Part shown: piece after piece, positions 30,292 through 41,294 of the stretch
Position numbering within the stretch: position 1 is the stretch's first letter
Layout: every line of letters begins with the position of its first letter
Assembly: GCF_013403565.1 (NCBI RefSeq)
Contig: NZ_CP058627.1
Span: 1,860,001-1,924,000, forward strand
Reading direction: 5' to 3'
Length of the DNA: 64,000 bases
Source of the DNA: Chitinibacter bivalviorum
Lineage (GTDB): Bacteria; Pseudomonadota; Gammaproteobacteria; Burkholderiales; Chitinibacteraceae
Position numbers and translations under genes: made by a program
Notes under the pieces: model-generated
Seen by the model: only the letters and a program-made list of their open reading frames with translations
What the model was told of the DNA's origin: nothing
The model's database searches: none

Positions 30292-30880
30292 CGTAGTTCT
30301 CCTCGCGAATAATGCGCGGTGTAATTTCACGCGGATCGATGGTTACAGGCTGGTAAACAACACGTGCTTGCTCTGGGTCATAACGCATTTCTACGTAACC
30401 CGATAGCGGGAAGTCTTTGCGGAAAGGATGACCAACAAAACCATAGTCAGTCAAAATGCGGCGCAAGTCTGGATGCCCTTGGAAAACGATACCAAACAGA
30501 TCAAATGCTTCGCGTTCAAACCAGTTAATCGCAGGCCAAACATCAACCACTGAGTTAATCAGAGGGAAGGCATCATCCGTACAGAATACGCGAACCCGCA
30601 GGCGCACGTTGTGCTTATACGATAGCAAGTGGTAGACAACAGCAAAGCGCTGACCTTCCCACGCACCATCTTTGTATTCGCTATAGTCAACGCCACAGGC
30701 ATCAACCAATTGCTCAAAATGCAAACTGGCGTCATCACGCAATTGCAAAGCCACTTCAGGCCAATGCACGGCAGGCACTTCGATTGTTACTTCGCCCAGC
30801 GCATTTTTCAGTGAAGCAATTTTTGCCTCACCCAAAACAGTGCGCAAGCTTTCAATCAGTGTTTCTAGCTTATTTGCCAT
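30281..30880 (-). CDS. nuoC: NADH-quinone oxidoreductase subunit C
   Basis: The product is 199 residues and is separate from NuoD, unlike the fused NuoCD of E. coli. It has the 30-kDa signature ERE(A)[18 protein letters not shown] near 120-140 and ends with [14 protein letters not shown] and an REENYGGC tail. It lies eight bases after nuoB. Confidence 0.97.
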   Translation of the reverse strand: MANKLETLIESLRTVLGEAKIASLKNALGEVTIEVPAVHWPEVALQLRDDASLHFEQLVDACGVDYSEYKDGAWEGQRFAVVYHLLSYKHNVRLRVRVFCTDDAFPLINSVVDVWPAINWFEREAFDLFGIVFQGHPDLRRILTDYGFVGHPFRKDFPLSGYVEMRYDPEQARVVYQPVTIDPREITPRIIREENYGGC

Positions 30881-30888
30881 GGCTCACC

Positions 30889-31365
30889 TCAAGAACGCGC
30901 GATAGAGTTGGTATGTTTGATTTTGTTTTGCAACTGTATCAAACCGTACAACAGCGCTTCAGCTGTCGGTGGACAGCCCGGCACATAAATATCGATTGGA
31001 ACAATACGATCACAGCCACGAACTACTGAATACGAATAGTGATAATAACCACCGCCATTCGCACAGGAGCCCATTGAAATCGCCCAACGAGGCTCAGGCA
31101 TTTGATCGTAAACCTTGCGCAATGCTGGCGCCATTTTGTTGCAGAGGGTACCCGCAACAATCATCAAATCGGATTGACGAGGTGACGGACGAAATACGAT
31201 ACCGAAACGATCCAAGTCGTAACGCGCCGCACCCGCATGCATCATCTCCACAGCACAGCAAGCCAAACCGAACGTCATTGGCCACAAAGAGCCAGTGCGT
31301 GTCCAGTTAACAACTGCATCAACCGTGGTGGTAACAAACCCTTTTTCGAGACTTTGAGCTTCCAT
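30889..31365 (-). CDS. nuoB: NADH-quinone oxidoreductase subunit B
   Basis: The product is 158 residues and carries cluster N2, the electron donor to quinone. The cluster ligands are in [12 protein letters not shown] (tandem Cys), GSCANGG and VPGCPP. The ATG follows nuoA by five bases. Confidence 0.98.
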   Translation of the reverse strand: MEAQSLEKGFVTTTVDAVVNWTRTGSLWPMTFGLACCAVEMMHAGAARYDLDRFGIVFRPSPRQSDLMIVAGTLCNKMAPALRKVYDQMPEPRWAISMGSCANGGGYYHYSYSVVRGCDRIVPIDIYVPGCPPTAEALLYGLIQLQNKIKHTNSIARS

Positions 31366-31370
31366 TTATC

Positions 31371-31739
31371 TCACTCCCACTCCAGTGCACCCTTCATCCA
31401 TTCGTAGACGAAGCCGACCACCAGAATGGCCAGGAATATCATCATCGATACAAAGCCGAACATACCCAATTCTTTGAGCACAACAGCCCAAGGAACCAAA
31501 AACGCGACTTCCAAATCGAACAGAATAAACAGAATCGCCACCAAGTAATAACGCACATCAAACTGCATACGCGCATCTTCGAATGCTTCAAATCCGCACT
31601 CGTAAGGTGATAATTTTGCCGAATCTGGCCGAACCGTTCCCAAGACCTTACCAATCCCGAAGCCGAGCACCAACGGAGCAACGCCCACTAGCAAACCAAC
31701 AAACAGGAAAAGCAGGATGGGGAAATAGTCTTGCAGCAT
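31371..31739 (-). CDS. nuoA: NADH-quinone oxidoreductase subunit A
   Basis: The first gene of the complex I operon encodes 122 residues with three transmembrane helices. Its cytosolic loop [22 protein letters not shown] contains the conserved Cys of subunit A (short form YECGFE). The ATG follows GGGGA. The 153-base gap to secG contains a hairpin after secG and AT-rich DNA with TATAAA and possible -35 sequences, so an operon promoter probably lies between 31760 and 31840, although I could not fix its position. Confidence 0.97.
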   Translation of the reverse strand: MLQDYFPILLFLFVGLLVGVAPLVLGFGIGKVLGTVRPDSAKLSPYECGFEAFEDARMQFDVRYYLVAILFILFDLEVAFLVPWAVVLKELGMFGFVSMMIFLAILVVGFVYEWMKGALEWE

Positions 31740-31850
31740 GAAAATCCCCAGTTCAGAAGTAATACAAAAAGACAGAATAGCAGCATTAGTTACTGCTTTT
31801 TTTTATATAAATAACTTGAGCAAGCCAACGCCAAGCTAGATATTACTTAT

Positions 31851-31874
31851 AAGCCCACATCGAGATGTAGGCTT
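31851..31874 (-). terminator. hairpin downstream of secG
   Basis: On the minus strand AAGCCTACATC and GATGTGGGCTT pair over 11 bases (one G-U) around a two-base centre. The tail ATAAGTAATAT is not a strong T-run, so termination before nuoA may be partial. Confidence 0.55.
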
Positions 31875-31893
31875 AAATTTAAACACTTCACAA

Positions 31894-32220
31894 TCAATCA
31901 GGTATTTTTTGACCTGCAGCCTGAGAAGCGGCTGCAGCAGGCTTAGCACCAGACATAACACCCAGATCGTTTTTGTGAGACTTCGGCGCGGTCAACAACA
32001 CCAAAGCCATAGAAGAAATAAAAAACACTGCGGCACAAACAGCAGTTGATCGACTCAAAAAGTTCGCAGATCCTGACGAACCAAAGACACTGCCAGCAGA
32101 GCCACTACCAAACGCGGCGCCCATATCAGCACCTTTACCATGCTGCATCAACACCAAAACAATCACCGCCAAGGCAGCAATCACATTCAAGATCAGCACT
32201 AAACTAGTAATAAAGTCCAT
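31894..32220 (-). CDS. secG: preprotein translocase subunit SecG
   Basis: The product is 108 residues with two transmembrane helices (about 4-26 and 51-72). The conserved loop GKGADMGAAFGSGSAGSVFG lies between them, and a Ala/Gln-rich tail follows. SecG assists SecYE in protein export. The order tpiA-secG-nuoA is widespread in proteobacteria. No tRNA-Leu gene, often found next to secG in relatives, was seen here. Confidence 0.96.
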   Translation of the reverse strand: MDFITSLVLILNVIAALAVIVLVLMQHGKGADMGAAFGSGSAGSVFGSSGSANFLSRSTAVCAAVFFISSMALVLLTAPKSHKNDLGVMSGAKPAAAASQAAGQKIPD

Positions 32221-32256
32221 TTTTTCCCATTCCTATGGCGGCGTGAATTGTACCAA

Positions 32257-32967
32257 TCAGCGTGCCGCTTTGCAAATCTCGACAAATTCGAAGGCCGAGA
32301 GCGCTGCACCGCCCACCAAAACACCATCCACATGATCAACCGCTAAAATTTCAGCAGCGTTACCAGACTTCACACTTCCGCCATACAGCACCTTAACCCG
32401 TTCATCAAGATGCTCTTTGATCAACACATGCATGGGTGAAATTTGCGCACCTGAAGCTACAACACCACTACCTACCGCCCACGAAGGCTCATAAGCCACC
32501 GCAAACAATCCTATTGGCAAACCGCGCAACACTTCGAGCTGCGTAGCCACCACCTTTTCTGCATTACCTTGGCGACGCTCCTCTGCGGATTCACCAACAC
32601 AATACACGCCAAACAAGCCTGCATCGAGCACAGAGCGCAGTTTTACTCCAGCCTGCTCGGTGGTTTCACCAAACAATCGCCGACGCTCAGAATGCCCTAC
32701 AATTACCATTTCACAGCCCACATCCGCCAACATCCCCGAGGAAACCTCCCCAGTATATGGCCCTATATGGTATTGGCTAACGTCTTGAGCGCCACACTGC
32801 ACATGGGTATGCTGCAAAATCTGCTTTGCCAACATAATATAAGGCGTCGGCACGCAGACACCCACATTTGCATCCAGTTTTGCCTGGGCCACCTCACCGA
32901 GCACCGACTTTAGCTGCCCGATACTGCCGTGCAACTTCCAATTACCGATCACCATCTGCTTGGCCAT
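32257..32967 (-). CDS. tpiA: triosephosphate isomerase
   Basis: The enzyme interconverts dihydroxyacetone phosphate and glyceraldehyde 3-phosphate. It has 236 residues from the ATG at 32967, which follows AGGAG with an eight-base gap; an in-frame GTG three codons upstream is unlikely. The TIM-barrel catalytic residues are Lys11 in GNWKLHG, His in VGHSERR and Glu in AYEPSWAVGSG; the phosphate loop is YGGSVKSGNA. It is slightly shorter than the usual 250 residues. Confidence 0.97.
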   Translation of the reverse strand: MAKQMVIGNWKLHGSIGQLKSVLGEVAQAKLDANVGVCVPTPYIMLAKQILQHTHVQCGAQDVSQYHIGPYTGEVSSGMLADVGCEMVIVGHSERRRLFGETTEQAGVKLRSVLDAGLFGVYCVGESAEERRQGNAEKVVATQLEVLRGLPIGLFAVAYEPSWAVGSGVVASGAQISPMHVLIKEHLDERVKVLYGGSVKSGNAAEILAVDHVDGVLVGGAALSAFEFVEICKAAR

Positions 32968-33021
32968 GCACAACACTCCTACGCAAACTTAGGGCGTGAT
33001 GGTAACAACCCCAGCAATAGA

Positions 33022-33073
33022 CCGTCAAACCTTGTTTTAACTATTGAATCGGGACGGAAAATAAAGTTGTAAT
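33022..33073 (+). promoter_or_regulatory. possible pstS promoter with weak Pho-box-like repeat
   Basis: TTGAAT (33044-33049), 18 bases, then TGTAAT (33068-33073) could be a sigma-70 promoter about 75 bases before the pstS ATG. Just upstream, CCGTCAA and TTGTTTT spaced by 11 bases loosely resemble the CTGTCAT direct repeats bound by PhoB. The match is weak, and the assignment leans on known PhoB control of pst operons. Confidence 0.3.
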
Positions 33074-33146
33074 ATTTCCGAAACATTGATCATTTACGAT
33101 GCGTCCTATCGAATTAACTCACAGATTTATTTTGGAGATTTTTAGC

Positions 33147-34184
33147 ATGACTTTGGCTCGTAAATTGATCGTTAGCGCTGGCTTGTTGGCAGGCCTCTTT
33201 ACTCATGCAATCGCAGCGGACATCACTGGCGCTGGCGCAACATTTCCATACCCACTGTATGCTAAATGGGCCGAGCAGTACAAAGCTAAAACTGGCATTG
33301 GCTTAAATTACCAATCCATCGGTTCAGGTGGCGGCATCAAGCAGATCCAAGCTAAAACTGTTGATTTCGGTGCATCAGATATGCCGCTGAAACCTGAAGA
33401 GCTGGATAAATCAGGCTTATTGCAATTCCCAACTGTAGTGGGTGGCGTTGTTCCTGTAATCAACGTTCCTGGCGTTAAACCTGGTCAAGTTAAACTTAGC
33501 AACCAAGTATTAGCTGACATCTACTTGGGTAAAATCAAAAAATGGAATGACCCCGCTTTGACTGCTTTGAATGCTGGCGTTGCTTTGCCGGATCAAAACA
33601 TCACTGTAGTTCGTCGTTCAGATGGCTCAGGTACTACATTCTTGTTCACTGACTACTTGTCTAAAGTATCTCCAGAGTGGAAAGAAAAAGTAGGCTCTAA
33701 CACCTCAGTTCAATGGCCAGCGGGCGTGGGCGGTAAAGGCAATGAAGGTGTTGCCAACTACGTTCAGCGCATTAAAGGCTCGATCGGCTACGTAGAGTTC
33801 GCTTATGCGAAACAAAACAAGATGATTCACACTCAATTGCAAAACAAAGAAGGTGCAATGGTTGAACCGTCTGAAGAATCATTCAAAGCCGCTGCTGCTG
33901 GCGCAGATTGGAAATCAGCTCCAGGCATGTATCTGGTGATGACAAATGCACCAGGCAAAACTTCATGGCCAATTGCTAGTGCCACATTCATTTTGATGTA
34001 CAAAAAGCAAGACAATGCTAAACAAGCGGCTGAAGTATTGAAGTTCTTCGATTGGGCTTACGCTAACGGCGATGCAACAGCACTTGATCTTGACTACATC
34101 CCAATGCCTGATTCAGTGGTTAACATGATCAAAGCAAACTGGACTGCACAAATCACCGACGGTGCAAACAAGATTTGGAAATAA
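33147..34184 (+). CDS. pstS: phosphate-binding periplasmic protein PstS
   Basis: The protein has 345 residues from the ATG at 33147, preceded by GGAG. A signal peptide of about 24 residues ends HAIAADITGAGATFP. The mature protein has the phosphate-binding segments GAGATFPYPLYAKW, SIGSGGGIKQI, FGASDMPL and RRSDGSGTTFLFTDYL. It delivers inorganic phosphate to PstCAB under phosphate limitation. A strong hairpin lies between it and pstC, which would favour higher PstS production. Confidence 0.97.
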   Translation: MTLARKLIVSAGLLAGLFTHAIAADITGAGATFPYPLYAKWAEQYKAKTGIGLNYQSIGSGGGIKQIQAKTVDFGASDMPLKPEELDKSGLLQFPTVVGGVVPVINVPGVKPGQVKLSNQVLADIYLGKIKKWNDPALTALNAGVALPDQNITVVRRSDGSGTTFLFTDYLSKVSPEWKEKVGSNTSVQWPAGVGGKGNEGVANYVQRIKGSIGYVEFAYAKQNKMIHTQLQNKEGAMVEPSEESFKAAAAGADWKSAPGMYLVMTNAPGKTSWPIASATFILMYKKQDNAKQAAEVLKFFDWAYANGDATALDLDYIPMPDSVVNMIKANWTAQITDGANKIWK

Positions 34185-34233
34185 TGCTGACAGCCATGCG
34201 ATAATTCGCCCGCGAACAAATCGTCTGGCCATT

Positions 34234-34265
34234 ACACCCAACCAGTTCAACGACTGGTTGGGTGT
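34234..34265 (+). promoter_or_regulatory. intercistronic hairpin between pstS and pstC
   Basis: ACACCCAACCAGT and ACTGGTTGGGTGT pair over 13 bases around a six-base loop. The tail is TTACATG without a T-run, so it is not a clear terminator. It may protect the pstS mRNA 3' end or reduce read-through, giving more binding protein than permease. Confidence 0.7.
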
Positions 34266-34299
34266 TTACATGTTGTAGCCGTGCAGTGGAGAACTTTTG

Positions 34300-35256
34300 A
34301 TGTCCGAACTAAATAAGCGAATGAAAATTCAGCGCCTTCAAGACGCTATTTTTGTTGGCACCACCCGCTTTTTTGCATTTTTTGTACTCGCCGTTTTAAG
34401 CGGCATCATCATATCGCTCATATATGGCGCGTTACCTAGCATCAAAGCATTTGGTTTCGGCTTTATTACCTCCAGCGACTGGAACCCTGTAACCGAACAA
34501 TTCGGTGCTTGGCCTTCTATTCGCGGTACATTGATGTCGTCATTTATCGCCCTGCTCTTTGCAGTGCCAATCTCATTTGGTATTGCTATTTTCTTAACTG
34601 AGCTCTCTCCGGTCTGGCTGCGTCGCCCATTGGGTGTCGCGATTGAATTGCTTGCCGGTGTTCCATCAATTATTTATGGCATGTGGGGTTTGTTCGTTTT
34701 CGCGCCGTTGTTTGCCGATCATGTTCAGCCTTGGCTGACATCTGCAACCGCTGGCATTCCATTTCTTGGCACGCTGTTTGATGGCCCGCCGATGGGTATT
34801 GGCATGTTCACCGCCTCTTTGATTTTGGCCATCATGGTAATTCCTTTTATTTCATCCGTGATGCGTGATGTCTTTGAAGTGGTTCCTCCAATGCTGAAAG
34901 AATCAGCATATGGCCTAGGCTCAACCACTTGGGAGGTCGTTTGGAACGTCGTGGTTCCATACACCAAAAACGGGATTGTCGGCGGTGTCATGCTCGGGCT
35001 CGGTCGCGCACTTGGTGAAACAATGGCCGTGACTTTTGTGATCGGTAATGCTCAACAAATCATGCCTTCGCTGTTCGAGCCTGCAACGACGATTTCTGCC
35101 ACATTGGCTAATGAATTCACCGAAGCGCACGGCGAACTTTACACCTCATCGTTGATTGAGCTGGGGCTCTTGTTGTTTGTGATCACCTTTTTCGTATTGG
35201 TTCTGTCCAAACTCTTGCTGTTGCAATTGCAACGCAATGAAGGCGCTCACTCCTAA
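34300..35256 (+). CDS. pstC: phosphate ABC transporter permease PstC
   Basis: The permease subunit has 318 residues from the ATG at 34300, after GGAG. About six transmembrane helices are present. The ABC-permease coupling region reads ESAYGLGSTTWEVVWNVVVPYTKNG, with the EAA-type motif GLGRALGETMAVTFVIGN following. The N-terminal 20 residues (MSELNKRMKIQRLQ) are cytoplasmic. Confidence 0.96.
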   Translation: MSELNKRMKIQRLQDAIFVGTTRFFAFFVLAVLSGIIISLIYGALPSIKAFGFGFITSSDWNPVTEQFGAWPSIRGTLMSSFIALLFAVPISFGIAIFLTELSPVWLRRPLGVAIELLAGVPSIIYGMWGLFVFAPLFADHVQPWLTSATAGIPFLGTLFDGPPMGIGMFTASLILAIMVIPFISSVMRDVFEVVPPMLKESAYGLGSTTWEVVWNVVVPYTKNGIVGGVMLGLGRALGETMAVTFVIGNAQQIMPSLFEPATTISATLANEFTEAHGELYTSSLIELGLLLFVITFFVLVLSKLLLLQLQRNEGAHS

Positions 35257-35265
35257 GGAATGATC

Positions 35266-36102
35266 ATGAATTTGTATGCACGTCGTCGTTTAATTAATTT
35301 CATCAGCCTGAGCATTTCGATGCTCGCCATGGCTTTTGGCTTGTTCTGGCTATTCTGGATTTTGCACACCCTGTTTAGCAATGGCATTCCAGGCCTAGGC
35401 CTAGACCTATTTACCAAAACCACACCCGCGCCGGGTAGCGCCGGTGGTTTGTCTAATGCCATCTTAGGTAGCTTGCAAATGTCACTCGTCGGCGTGGCAG
35501 TAGGTACGCCGATTGGTATTCTGGCTGGTACTTATCTTGCCGAGTTTGGCAGCCGTGGTTGGCTTGCGCCTGCGACGCGATTTATTAATGATATTTTACT
35601 GGCCGCACCTTCAATTGTGATCGGCCTGTTCATTTTCCAATTGTACGTCGCTCAAGTTGAGCACTTTTCAGGCTGGGCAGGTGGTTTAGCGCTGTCTTTA
35701 CTGGTAATTCCAGTGGTATTGCGTACGACCGAAAACATGCTCAAATTGGTGCCTTCAGCGATGCGTGAAGCAGCCTACGCTTTGGGCGCACCAAAATGGA
35801 AGATGGTTCTTTTTGTTACGCTGCGTGCCGCTAAGGCGGGTGTTGCAACGGGCATCTTGCTCGCAGTTGCTCGCATCTTGGGTGAAACGGCACCACTGCT
35901 GTTTACCGCACTGAATAACCAATTCTACTCAAACATGAATCAGCCGATGGCCAACTTGCCAGTGGTGATTTTCCAGTTTGCGATGAGCCCGTATGAAGAT
36001 TGGCACACCCTCGCTTGGGCAGGTGCATTGTTGATTGGCTTGTTTGTATTGAGCCTGAACATTATTGCTCGCGTGATGCTACGCCAGCCAAAACAACATT
36101 AA
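35266..36102 (+). CDS. pstA: phosphate ABC transporter permease PstA
   Basis: The permease has 278 residues from the ATG at 35266. The upstream ATG at 35260 sits directly on the AAGGA sequence, so the second is preferred. About six transmembrane helices are present, with the coupling motif [20 protein letters not shown] and [14 protein letters not shown]. It lies nine bases downstream of pstC. Confidence 0.96.
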   Translation: MNLYARRRLINFISLSISMLAMAFGLFWLFWILHTLFSNGIPGLGLDLFTKTTPAPGSAGGLSNAILGSLQMSLVGVAVGTPIGILAGTYLAEFGSRGWLAPATRFINDILLAAPSIVIGLFIFQLYVAQVEHFSGWAGGLALSLLVIPVVLRTTENMLKLVPSAMREAAYALGAPKWKMVLFVTLRAAKAGVATGILLAVARILGETAPLLFTALNNQFYSNMNQPMANLPVVIFQFAMSPYEDWHTLAWAGALLIGLFVLSLNIIARVMLRQPKQH

Positions 36103-36123
36103 TTAGATTTGGATTAATTGATC

Positions 36124-36891
36124 ATGACTTCTCAACACAAAGCCACTTTAGCCGTAAAAAATCTGAATTTTTACTACGGCAATTTTCATGCGCTGAAAAA
36201 CATTAATCTTGATATCCGTGAAGGCAAAGTCACCGCATTTATTGGCCCATCTGGCTGCGGCAAATCGACGCTATTGCGCACTTTTAACCGCATGTACGAT
36301 CTTTACCCAAAATTGCGCGCCGAAGGCGAAATTTTGCTGAACGGTGAAAATATCCTTCGCTCGGGCATCGATTTGAATATGCTGCGCGCGAAGGTCGGCA
36401 TGGTTTTCCAAAAGCCGACGCCATTTCCGATGTCGATTTATGACAATGTGGCTTTCGGCGTAAAGCTCTATGAAAGCCTGTCTAAATCTGAGATGGACGA
36501 TCGAGTTGAGTGGGCACTGTCGAAAGCAGCATTGTGGAATGAAGTCAAAGACAAACTCAAACAATCTGGTTTGGGTCTGTCTGGTGGTCAGCAACAGCGT
36601 TTGTGCATTGCACGTGCTGTGGCGGTAAAACCAGAAGTATTGCTGCTGGATGAGCCGACCTCTGCCCTAGACCCAATCTCTACCGCGCACGTCGAAGAGC
36701 TGGTTCATGAGCTGAAAAAAGACTACACCATCGCCATCGTGACGCACAATATGCAACAGGCTGCGCGTATTTCTGACTATACGGCCTACATGTATCTCGG
36801 TGAAATGATTGAAATGGGTGAAACAGACACGATTTTCACTTCGCCAACAGTCAAAGCGACAGAAGACTACATCACTGGTAAATTCGGCTAA
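36124..36891 (+). CDS. pstB: phosphate ABC transporter ATP-binding protein PstB
   Basis: The ATPase has 255 residues. Walker A is GPSGCGKST near residue 40, the Q-loop is in [15 protein letters not shown], the signature is [14 protein letters not shown], Walker B is [13 protein letters not shown] and the H-loop is IVTHNM. The start ATG at 36124 is used. A strong terminator follows, so phoU and phoBR, often next in the operon, are not linked here. Confidence 0.97.
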   Translation: MTSQHKATLAVKNLNFYYGNFHALKNINLDIREGKVTAFIGPSGCGKSTLLRTFNRMYDLYPKLRAEGEILLNGENILRSGIDLNMLRAKVGMVFQKPTPFPMSIYDNVAFGVKLYESLSKSEMDDRVEWALSKAALWNEVKDKLKQSGLGLSGGQQQRLCIARAVAVKPEVLLLDEPTSALDPISTAHVEELVHELKKDYTIAIVTHNMQQAARISDYTAYMYLGEMIEMGETDTIFTSPTVKATEDYITGKFG

Positions 36892-36912
36892 TCTAGCGCC
36901 AAGCACCAAACA

Positions 36913-36945
36913 AAAAGGACTGCATTTAAATGCAGTCCTTTTTTA
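36913..36945. terminator. bidirectional terminator between pstB and glmM
   Basis: A 12- to 13-bp stem centred on GGACTGCATTTAAATGCAGTCC, with TTTTTTATT on the plus side and TTTTTG on the minus side. It serves both convergent genes. Confidence 0.92.
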
Positions 36946-37013
36946 TTACTCCTAAGGGGTATTTTCTCAAAATTAATACATCACCTTAACTTCAAGGCAA
37001 TACCCACCAACAA

Positions 37014-38384
37014 TCAAGCTTCATGCAGTGCAGCCTCAGCACTCACCACAGCGGCAATCTGATCGGCCCATTCACGCGCCAATACGGGGTTGACATGCTC
37101 AACCATGACACGAACCACGGGCTCAGTGCCTGAAGGGCGTAGCAATACTCGCCCATCCGTTCCCATCGCCGACTCAGCTTCAGCAACTTTTGCTTGTATT
37201 GCTTGTGAACCAGAACAATCAAAACCCTTCGCAATGCGAACATTTTTCAAGACTTGCTTAGAAAGCTGCAGGTCTTTGCAAAAGCCAGCTAGGGTTTGTC
37301 CACTTTCTTTTAACGCCTGCATTACCTGCAAGGCCGATACGATGCCATCACCTGTCGTATGTTTATCAAGACACAAAAGATGGCCAGAACCTTCACCACC
37401 CACGATCCAGCCATTCACTTGCAATTGTTCAAGGACATAACGATCGCCCACTTTAGCGCGCACGAAACCAATGCCGCGCTCTTTTAGCGCATTCTCAACA
37501 CCTAAGTTGGTCATCAATGTACCAACCACGCCTGCGCCTAACGTCCCTTTTTGCTGACGGTGTACTGCCAACACGTACAAGAGCTGATCGCCATCGACGA
37601 TAGTCCCATCGCGATCAACCATAATCAGACGATCACCATCACCATCCAAAGCGATGCCAAAATGCGCACCTTCGGATAACACTTTCAAACGCAAAGTTTC
37701 AGGGTGAGTGGCACCAACTTCTTCGTTGATATTGTAACCATTTGGGTTAACACCCACCGTCACCACTTCGGCGCCGAGTTCGTGAAATACATGTGGGGCA
37801 ATATGGTAAGTAGCACCATGTGCGCAATCAATGACGAGCTTTAAACCGCGCAAATCCAAATCATTTGGAAAGGTCGACTTGCAAAACTCGATATAACGAC
37901 CCGCCGCATCGTTGATACGCCAAGAACGCCCGATTTGCTTCGATGCGACACAGGGTTGCACCTCATCAATCGCCGCTTCAATCGCCAACTCCACATCGTC
38001 TGGCAATTTTTTACCGCCGGAGCCAAAAAATTTGATTCCATTATCGTGATAAGGATTATGAGAGGCCGAAATTACGACGCCGGCCGACAGGCGCAGCGCG
38101 CGTGTTAAATAGGCGATGCCAGGTGTGGGCAGAGGGCCAGTCAAGTGGCAATCAACACCCGCGGCGTTGAAGCCCGCCTGCAAGGCGGCTTCAAGCATAT
38201 AACCTGAAATACGGGTATCTTTACCAATCAAAACACCCGGATGCTCTTGCATACCTTTCTTAATCGCTTCAGCTACCAATACGCGACCTGCAGCGTAGCC
38301 GAGTTTCATTGCGAAATCTGGTGTGATTGGATACTCACCCACCAAACCACGGACACCGTCAGTACCAAAATATTTACGTGCCAT
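37014..38384 (-). CDS. glmM: phosphoglucosamine mutase
   Basis: GlmM converts glucosamine 6-phosphate to glucosamine 1-phosphate for UDP-GlcNAc, peptidoglycan and LPS. The product is 456 residues, somewhat longer than the usual 445. The catalytic phosphoserine loop is [18 protein letters not shown] near residue 105, the Mg site is [13 protein letters not shown], and the C-terminal phosphate-binding loop is [12 protein letters not shown]. The order rlmE-ftsH-folP-glmM matches E. coli. Confidence 0.97.
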   Translation of the reverse strand: MARKYFGTDGVRGLVGEYPITPDFAMKLGYAAGRVLVAEAIKKGMQEHPGVLIGKDTRISGYMLEAALQAGFNAAGVDCHLTGPLPTPGIAYLTRALRLSAGVVISASHNPYHDNGIKFFGSGGKKLPDDVELAIEAAIDEVQPCVASKQIGRSWRINDAAGRYIEFCKSTFPNDLDLRGLKLVIDCAHGATYHIAPHVFHELGAEVVTVGVNPNGYNINEEVGATHPETLRLKVLSEGAHFGIALDGDGDRLIMVDRDGTIVDGDQLLYVLAVHRQQKGTLGAGVVGTLMTNLGVENALKERGIGFVRAKVGDRYVLEQLQVNGWIVGGEGSGHLLCLDKHTTGDGIVSALQVMQALKESGQTLAGFCKDLQLSKQVLKNVRIAKGFDCSGSQAIQAKVAEAESAMGTDGRVLLRPSGTEPVVRVMVEHVNPVLAREWADQIAAVVSAEAALHEA

Positions 38385-38412
38385 TGCTTCAATACCCTTA
38401 TCAAATTGCGGC

Positions 38413-39240
38413 TTATTTTAACTCACGCCAAAGCTTTAACGCATCCACTGTTTCCCTTACGTCATGCACACGCACAATTTGCGCCCCAGATTGTACTGCC
38501 AAGAGTGCAGCAACGACACTTGGCACCATACGGTCTTGGACTTCGCGCCCAGTGATTTCACCTAACATTCGTTTACGCGATACCCCCACCAGCATCGGGT
38601 ACCCGACTTGCTCAACAATGCTCTGCTGGGCACGAAATAAGTCACAGTTATGGGCTAGATTTTTGCCAAAGCCAAACCCCAAATCTATTAAAACTCGCTC
38701 ACTGGCAATCCCAGCGGCTTGCACTGCGGCACAGCGCTGCTGTAGATACTGAGTCACCTCCGCCACGACATCATTGTAAACAGGCTGGCTTTGCATGGTC
38801 TGTGGATCACCCTGCTTATGCATCAGGCAAATCCCTACATTACTTTGTTGTAACGCCGCTAATGCGCCCGGCGCCTCTAAACCTGCAATATCATTGACCA
38901 TATCGACTCCTGCTTCCAGTGCAGCTCGCATCACCGCAGGCTTGCAAGTATCAATAGAGAGCGGAACATTGAGCGAAGCGGCGGCTTGGATCACAGGAAT
39001 AACACGCGCCAATTCTTCCTCAATCGGAACAGGCGTCGCGCCTGGACGCGTTGACTCACCGCCAATATCGATAATGTCAGCCCCCTGCTCGATCAATTGC
39101 TCAATACGCTTTAGCGCATTCGGTAAACAATTGAATTGCCCACCATCGGAAAATGAATCTGGCGTCACATTCACAATCCCCATCACCAGAGGGCGAGAGA
39201 GAGAAAGTTGAAAGCGTCCGCACTGAAAAAAATTCGTCAT
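38413..39240 (-). CDS. folP: dihydropteroate synthase
   Basis: FolP condenses p-aminobenzoate with hydroxymethyl-dihydropterin pyrophosphate in folate synthesis. The ATG at 39240 gives 275 residues and an N-terminus that matches E. coli length; another ATG at 39252 is possible. Signature 1 is [14 protein letters not shown], signature 2 [14 protein letters not shown], and the sulfonamide-site loop [11 protein letters not shown]. It follows ftsH after a terminator, so it may have its own promoter or depend on read-through. Confidence 0.96.
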   Translation of the reverse strand: MTNFFQCGRFQLSLSRPLVMGIVNVTPDSFSDGGQFNCLPNALKRIEQLIEQGADIIDIGGESTRPGATPVPIEEELARVIPVIQAAASLNVPLSIDTCKPAVMRAALEAGVDMVNDIAGLEAPGALAALQQSNVGICLMHKQGDPQTMQSQPVYNDVVAEVTQYLQQRCAAVQAAGIASERVLIDLGFGFGKNLAHNCDLFRAQQSIVEQVGYPMLVGVSRKRMLGEITGREVQDRMVPSVVAALLAVQSGAQIVRVHDVRETVDALKLWRELK

Positions 39241-39270
39241 ACACAATCTCATGCTACCCAGCGTAAAACA

Positions 39271-39297
39271 ATAAAGGCGGCCTAAGCCGCCTTTATC
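39271..39297 (-). terminator. terminator after ftsH
   Basis: Stem AAAGGCGGC/GCCGCCTTT with flanking ATAAA and TTTATTG on the minus strand. It lies between ftsH and folP and could set lower folP-glmM expression. Confidence 0.75.
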
Positions 39298-39314
39298 AGA
39301 CTACATCAACAATA

Positions 39315-41228
39315 TTAAGCTTCTGCTGCCGGAGTACTTGGTGCCTCTGCACCACCAGTAGGCGTGTCGCTTTCTTTCGAAGCTACTTTACGAACTGGTG
39401 GCAATTCTTTTGGTGGGCGTGGAGGACGACCAGCCATAATATCAAGTACTTGCTCGCGATCAATCGTTTCCCAATCCATCAAGGCTTGAGTCATCACTTC
39501 AACTTTATCGCGATTCTCTTCGAGAATCTGCACAGCCAAGGCGTACTGCTCATCGATAATACGGCGAATTTCTGAGTCCACTTGCTGCATCGTCGATTCA
39601 GACACATTCTTATGCGTTGTAACAGAGCGACCCAAGAATACTTCACCATCGTTTTCGGCGTAGACCATCGGCCCCATTTTCTCGGTCATACCGTAACGCG
39701 TCACCATATCACGAGCCATCGCCGTAGCACGCTCAAAGTCATTTGAAGCGCCCGTCGAAATGCGATTGATAAACAAATCTTCCGCAACACGACCACCAAA
39801 CAAAATCGCCAGCTCATTAAGCATTTGATCTTTGTAGTGTGAAAAACGATCACGCTCTGGTAGCTGCCAAGTCAGACCCAAGGCACGGCCACGCGGCATG
39901 ATGGTTACTTTGTGAACTGGGTCAGTTCCTTCCAGCATTTCTGCCACAACGGCGTGGCCCGACTCATGATAAGCCGTTGCACGACGCTCTTCTTCGGTCA
40001 TGACCATGCTACGACGCTCAGGGCCCATGTAGATTTTGTCTTTAGCTGATTCAAAATCAGCCATATCAACAAGACGCTTGTTACGACGCGCCGCAAACAA
40101 TGCCGCCTCATTGACCAAGTTAGCCAAATCGGCACCTGACATACCTGGTGTACCACGGGCCAATACGGAAGCATCTACATCATTGGCGATCGGTACTTTG
40201 CGCATATGCACGCCAAGAATCTGCTCACGACCACGAATATCAGGCAATGACACCACAACCTGGCGATCGAAGCGGCCTGGACGCATCAGCGCTGGATCCA
40301 GCACATCAGGACGGTTGGTCGCAGCAATGACGATAATGCCCGAGTTACCTTCAAAGCCGTCCATTTCAACCAGCATCTGGTTCAAGGTTTGCTCGCGCTC
40401 GTCATTACCACCGCCCATACCGGCGCCACGCTGACGACCTACTGCATCAATCTCGTCAATAAAGATGATGCACGGTGCGTTTTTCTTGGCGTTTTCAAAC
40501 ATATCACGCACACGCGCAGCGCCAACACCGACAAACATTTCGACGAAATCGGAACCCGAAATTGAGAAGAAAGGTACTTTCGCTTCACCCGCAATCGCCT
40601 TAGCCAGCAAGGTTTTACCAGTACCGGGTGAACCCACCATCAAGATACCGCGTGGCATACGACCACCCAGGCTTTGGTATTTGCTTGGGTCACGCAAGTA
40701 ATCAACGATTTCGGAAACTTCTTCTTTGGCTTCATCGCAACCAGCGACGTCAGCAAAGGTCACGGCGTTATTGCTTTCATCAAGCATTTTTGCTTTTGAT
40801 TTACCAAAACTAAACGCGCCGCCTTTACCGCCACCTTGCATCTGGCGCATAAAGAAAACCCAAACACCGATCAAGAGCAACATAGGGAACCAGTTGACGA
40901 AAATACTCATCAACAAGCTAGGCTCTTCTTCGGGTTTAGCTGCAAATTTAACGTTGTGCTTAATCAGCGTATCAACCATACGGAAGTCGAATGGCGCCAA
41001 AGTTGCATAATTACTGCCGTCGGCTTTTTTACCGCGAATCCATTGACCACGCAGTGGGCTGCCTTCAATTTCGGCACTTGCAATACGCCCCTGCTCTACT
41101 TCCACCATAAATTGCGAGTATGGAATTTGGGCCGAGCTATCTTGATGCTTGGAAAATTGGTTAAAAATAGTCATCAGCACCAAGCCAACAACTAACCAAA
41201 TGGCGACATTCTTGCCGAGATTGTTCAC
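39315..41228 (-). CDS. ftsH: ATP-dependent zinc metalloprotease FtsH
   Basis: This membrane-bound AAA+ protease has 637 residues. Two N-terminal transmembrane helices (about 8-26 and 106-125) enclose a periplasmic domain. Walker A is [13 protein letters not shown] near 198, Walker [13 protein letters not shown] near 253, the SRH region [18 protein letters not shown], and the zinc site HESGH near 424. It degrades unstable regulators and membrane proteins. Confidence 0.98.
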   Translation of the reverse strand: MNNLGKNVAIWLVVGLVLMTIFNQFSKHQDSSAQIPYSQFMVEVEQGRIASAEIEGSPLRGQWIRGKKADGSNYATLAPFDFRMVDTLIKHNVKFAAKPEEEPSLLMSIFVNWFPMLLLIGVWVFFMRQMQGGGKGGAFSFGKSKAKMLDESNNAVTFADVAGCDEAKEEVSEIVDYLRDPSKYQSLGGRMPRGILMVGSPGTGKTLLAKAIAGEAKVPFFSISGSDFVEMFVGVGAARVRDMFENAKKNAPCIIFIDEIDAVGRQRGAGMGGGNDEREQTLNQMLVEMDGFEGNSGIIVIAATNRPDVLDPALMRPGRFDRQVVVSLPDIRGREQILGVHMRKVPIANDVDASVLARGTPGMSGADLANLVNEAALFAARRNKRLVDMADFESAKDKIYMGPERRSMVMTEEERRATAYHESGHAVVAEMLEGTDPVHKVTIMPRGRALGLTWQLPERDRFSHYKDQMLNELAILFGGRVAEDLFINRISTGASNDFERATAMARDMVTRYGMTEKMGPMVYAENDGEVFLGRSVTTHKNVSESTMQQVDSEIRRIIDEQYALAVQILEENRDKVEVMTQALMDWETIDREQVLDIMAGRPPRPPKELPPVRKVASKESDTPTGGAEAPSTPAAEA

Positions 41229-41294
41229 GGCTTTACTCCTGTGTTTCCCGAACGCGGGAATGACAAAACTATTTTACTCGGTTCATGCTGATGG

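Noticed and set aside
31740-31893. tRNA-Leu expected between secG and nuoA
   Set aside because: No cloverleaf or T-arm sequence is present in this gap.
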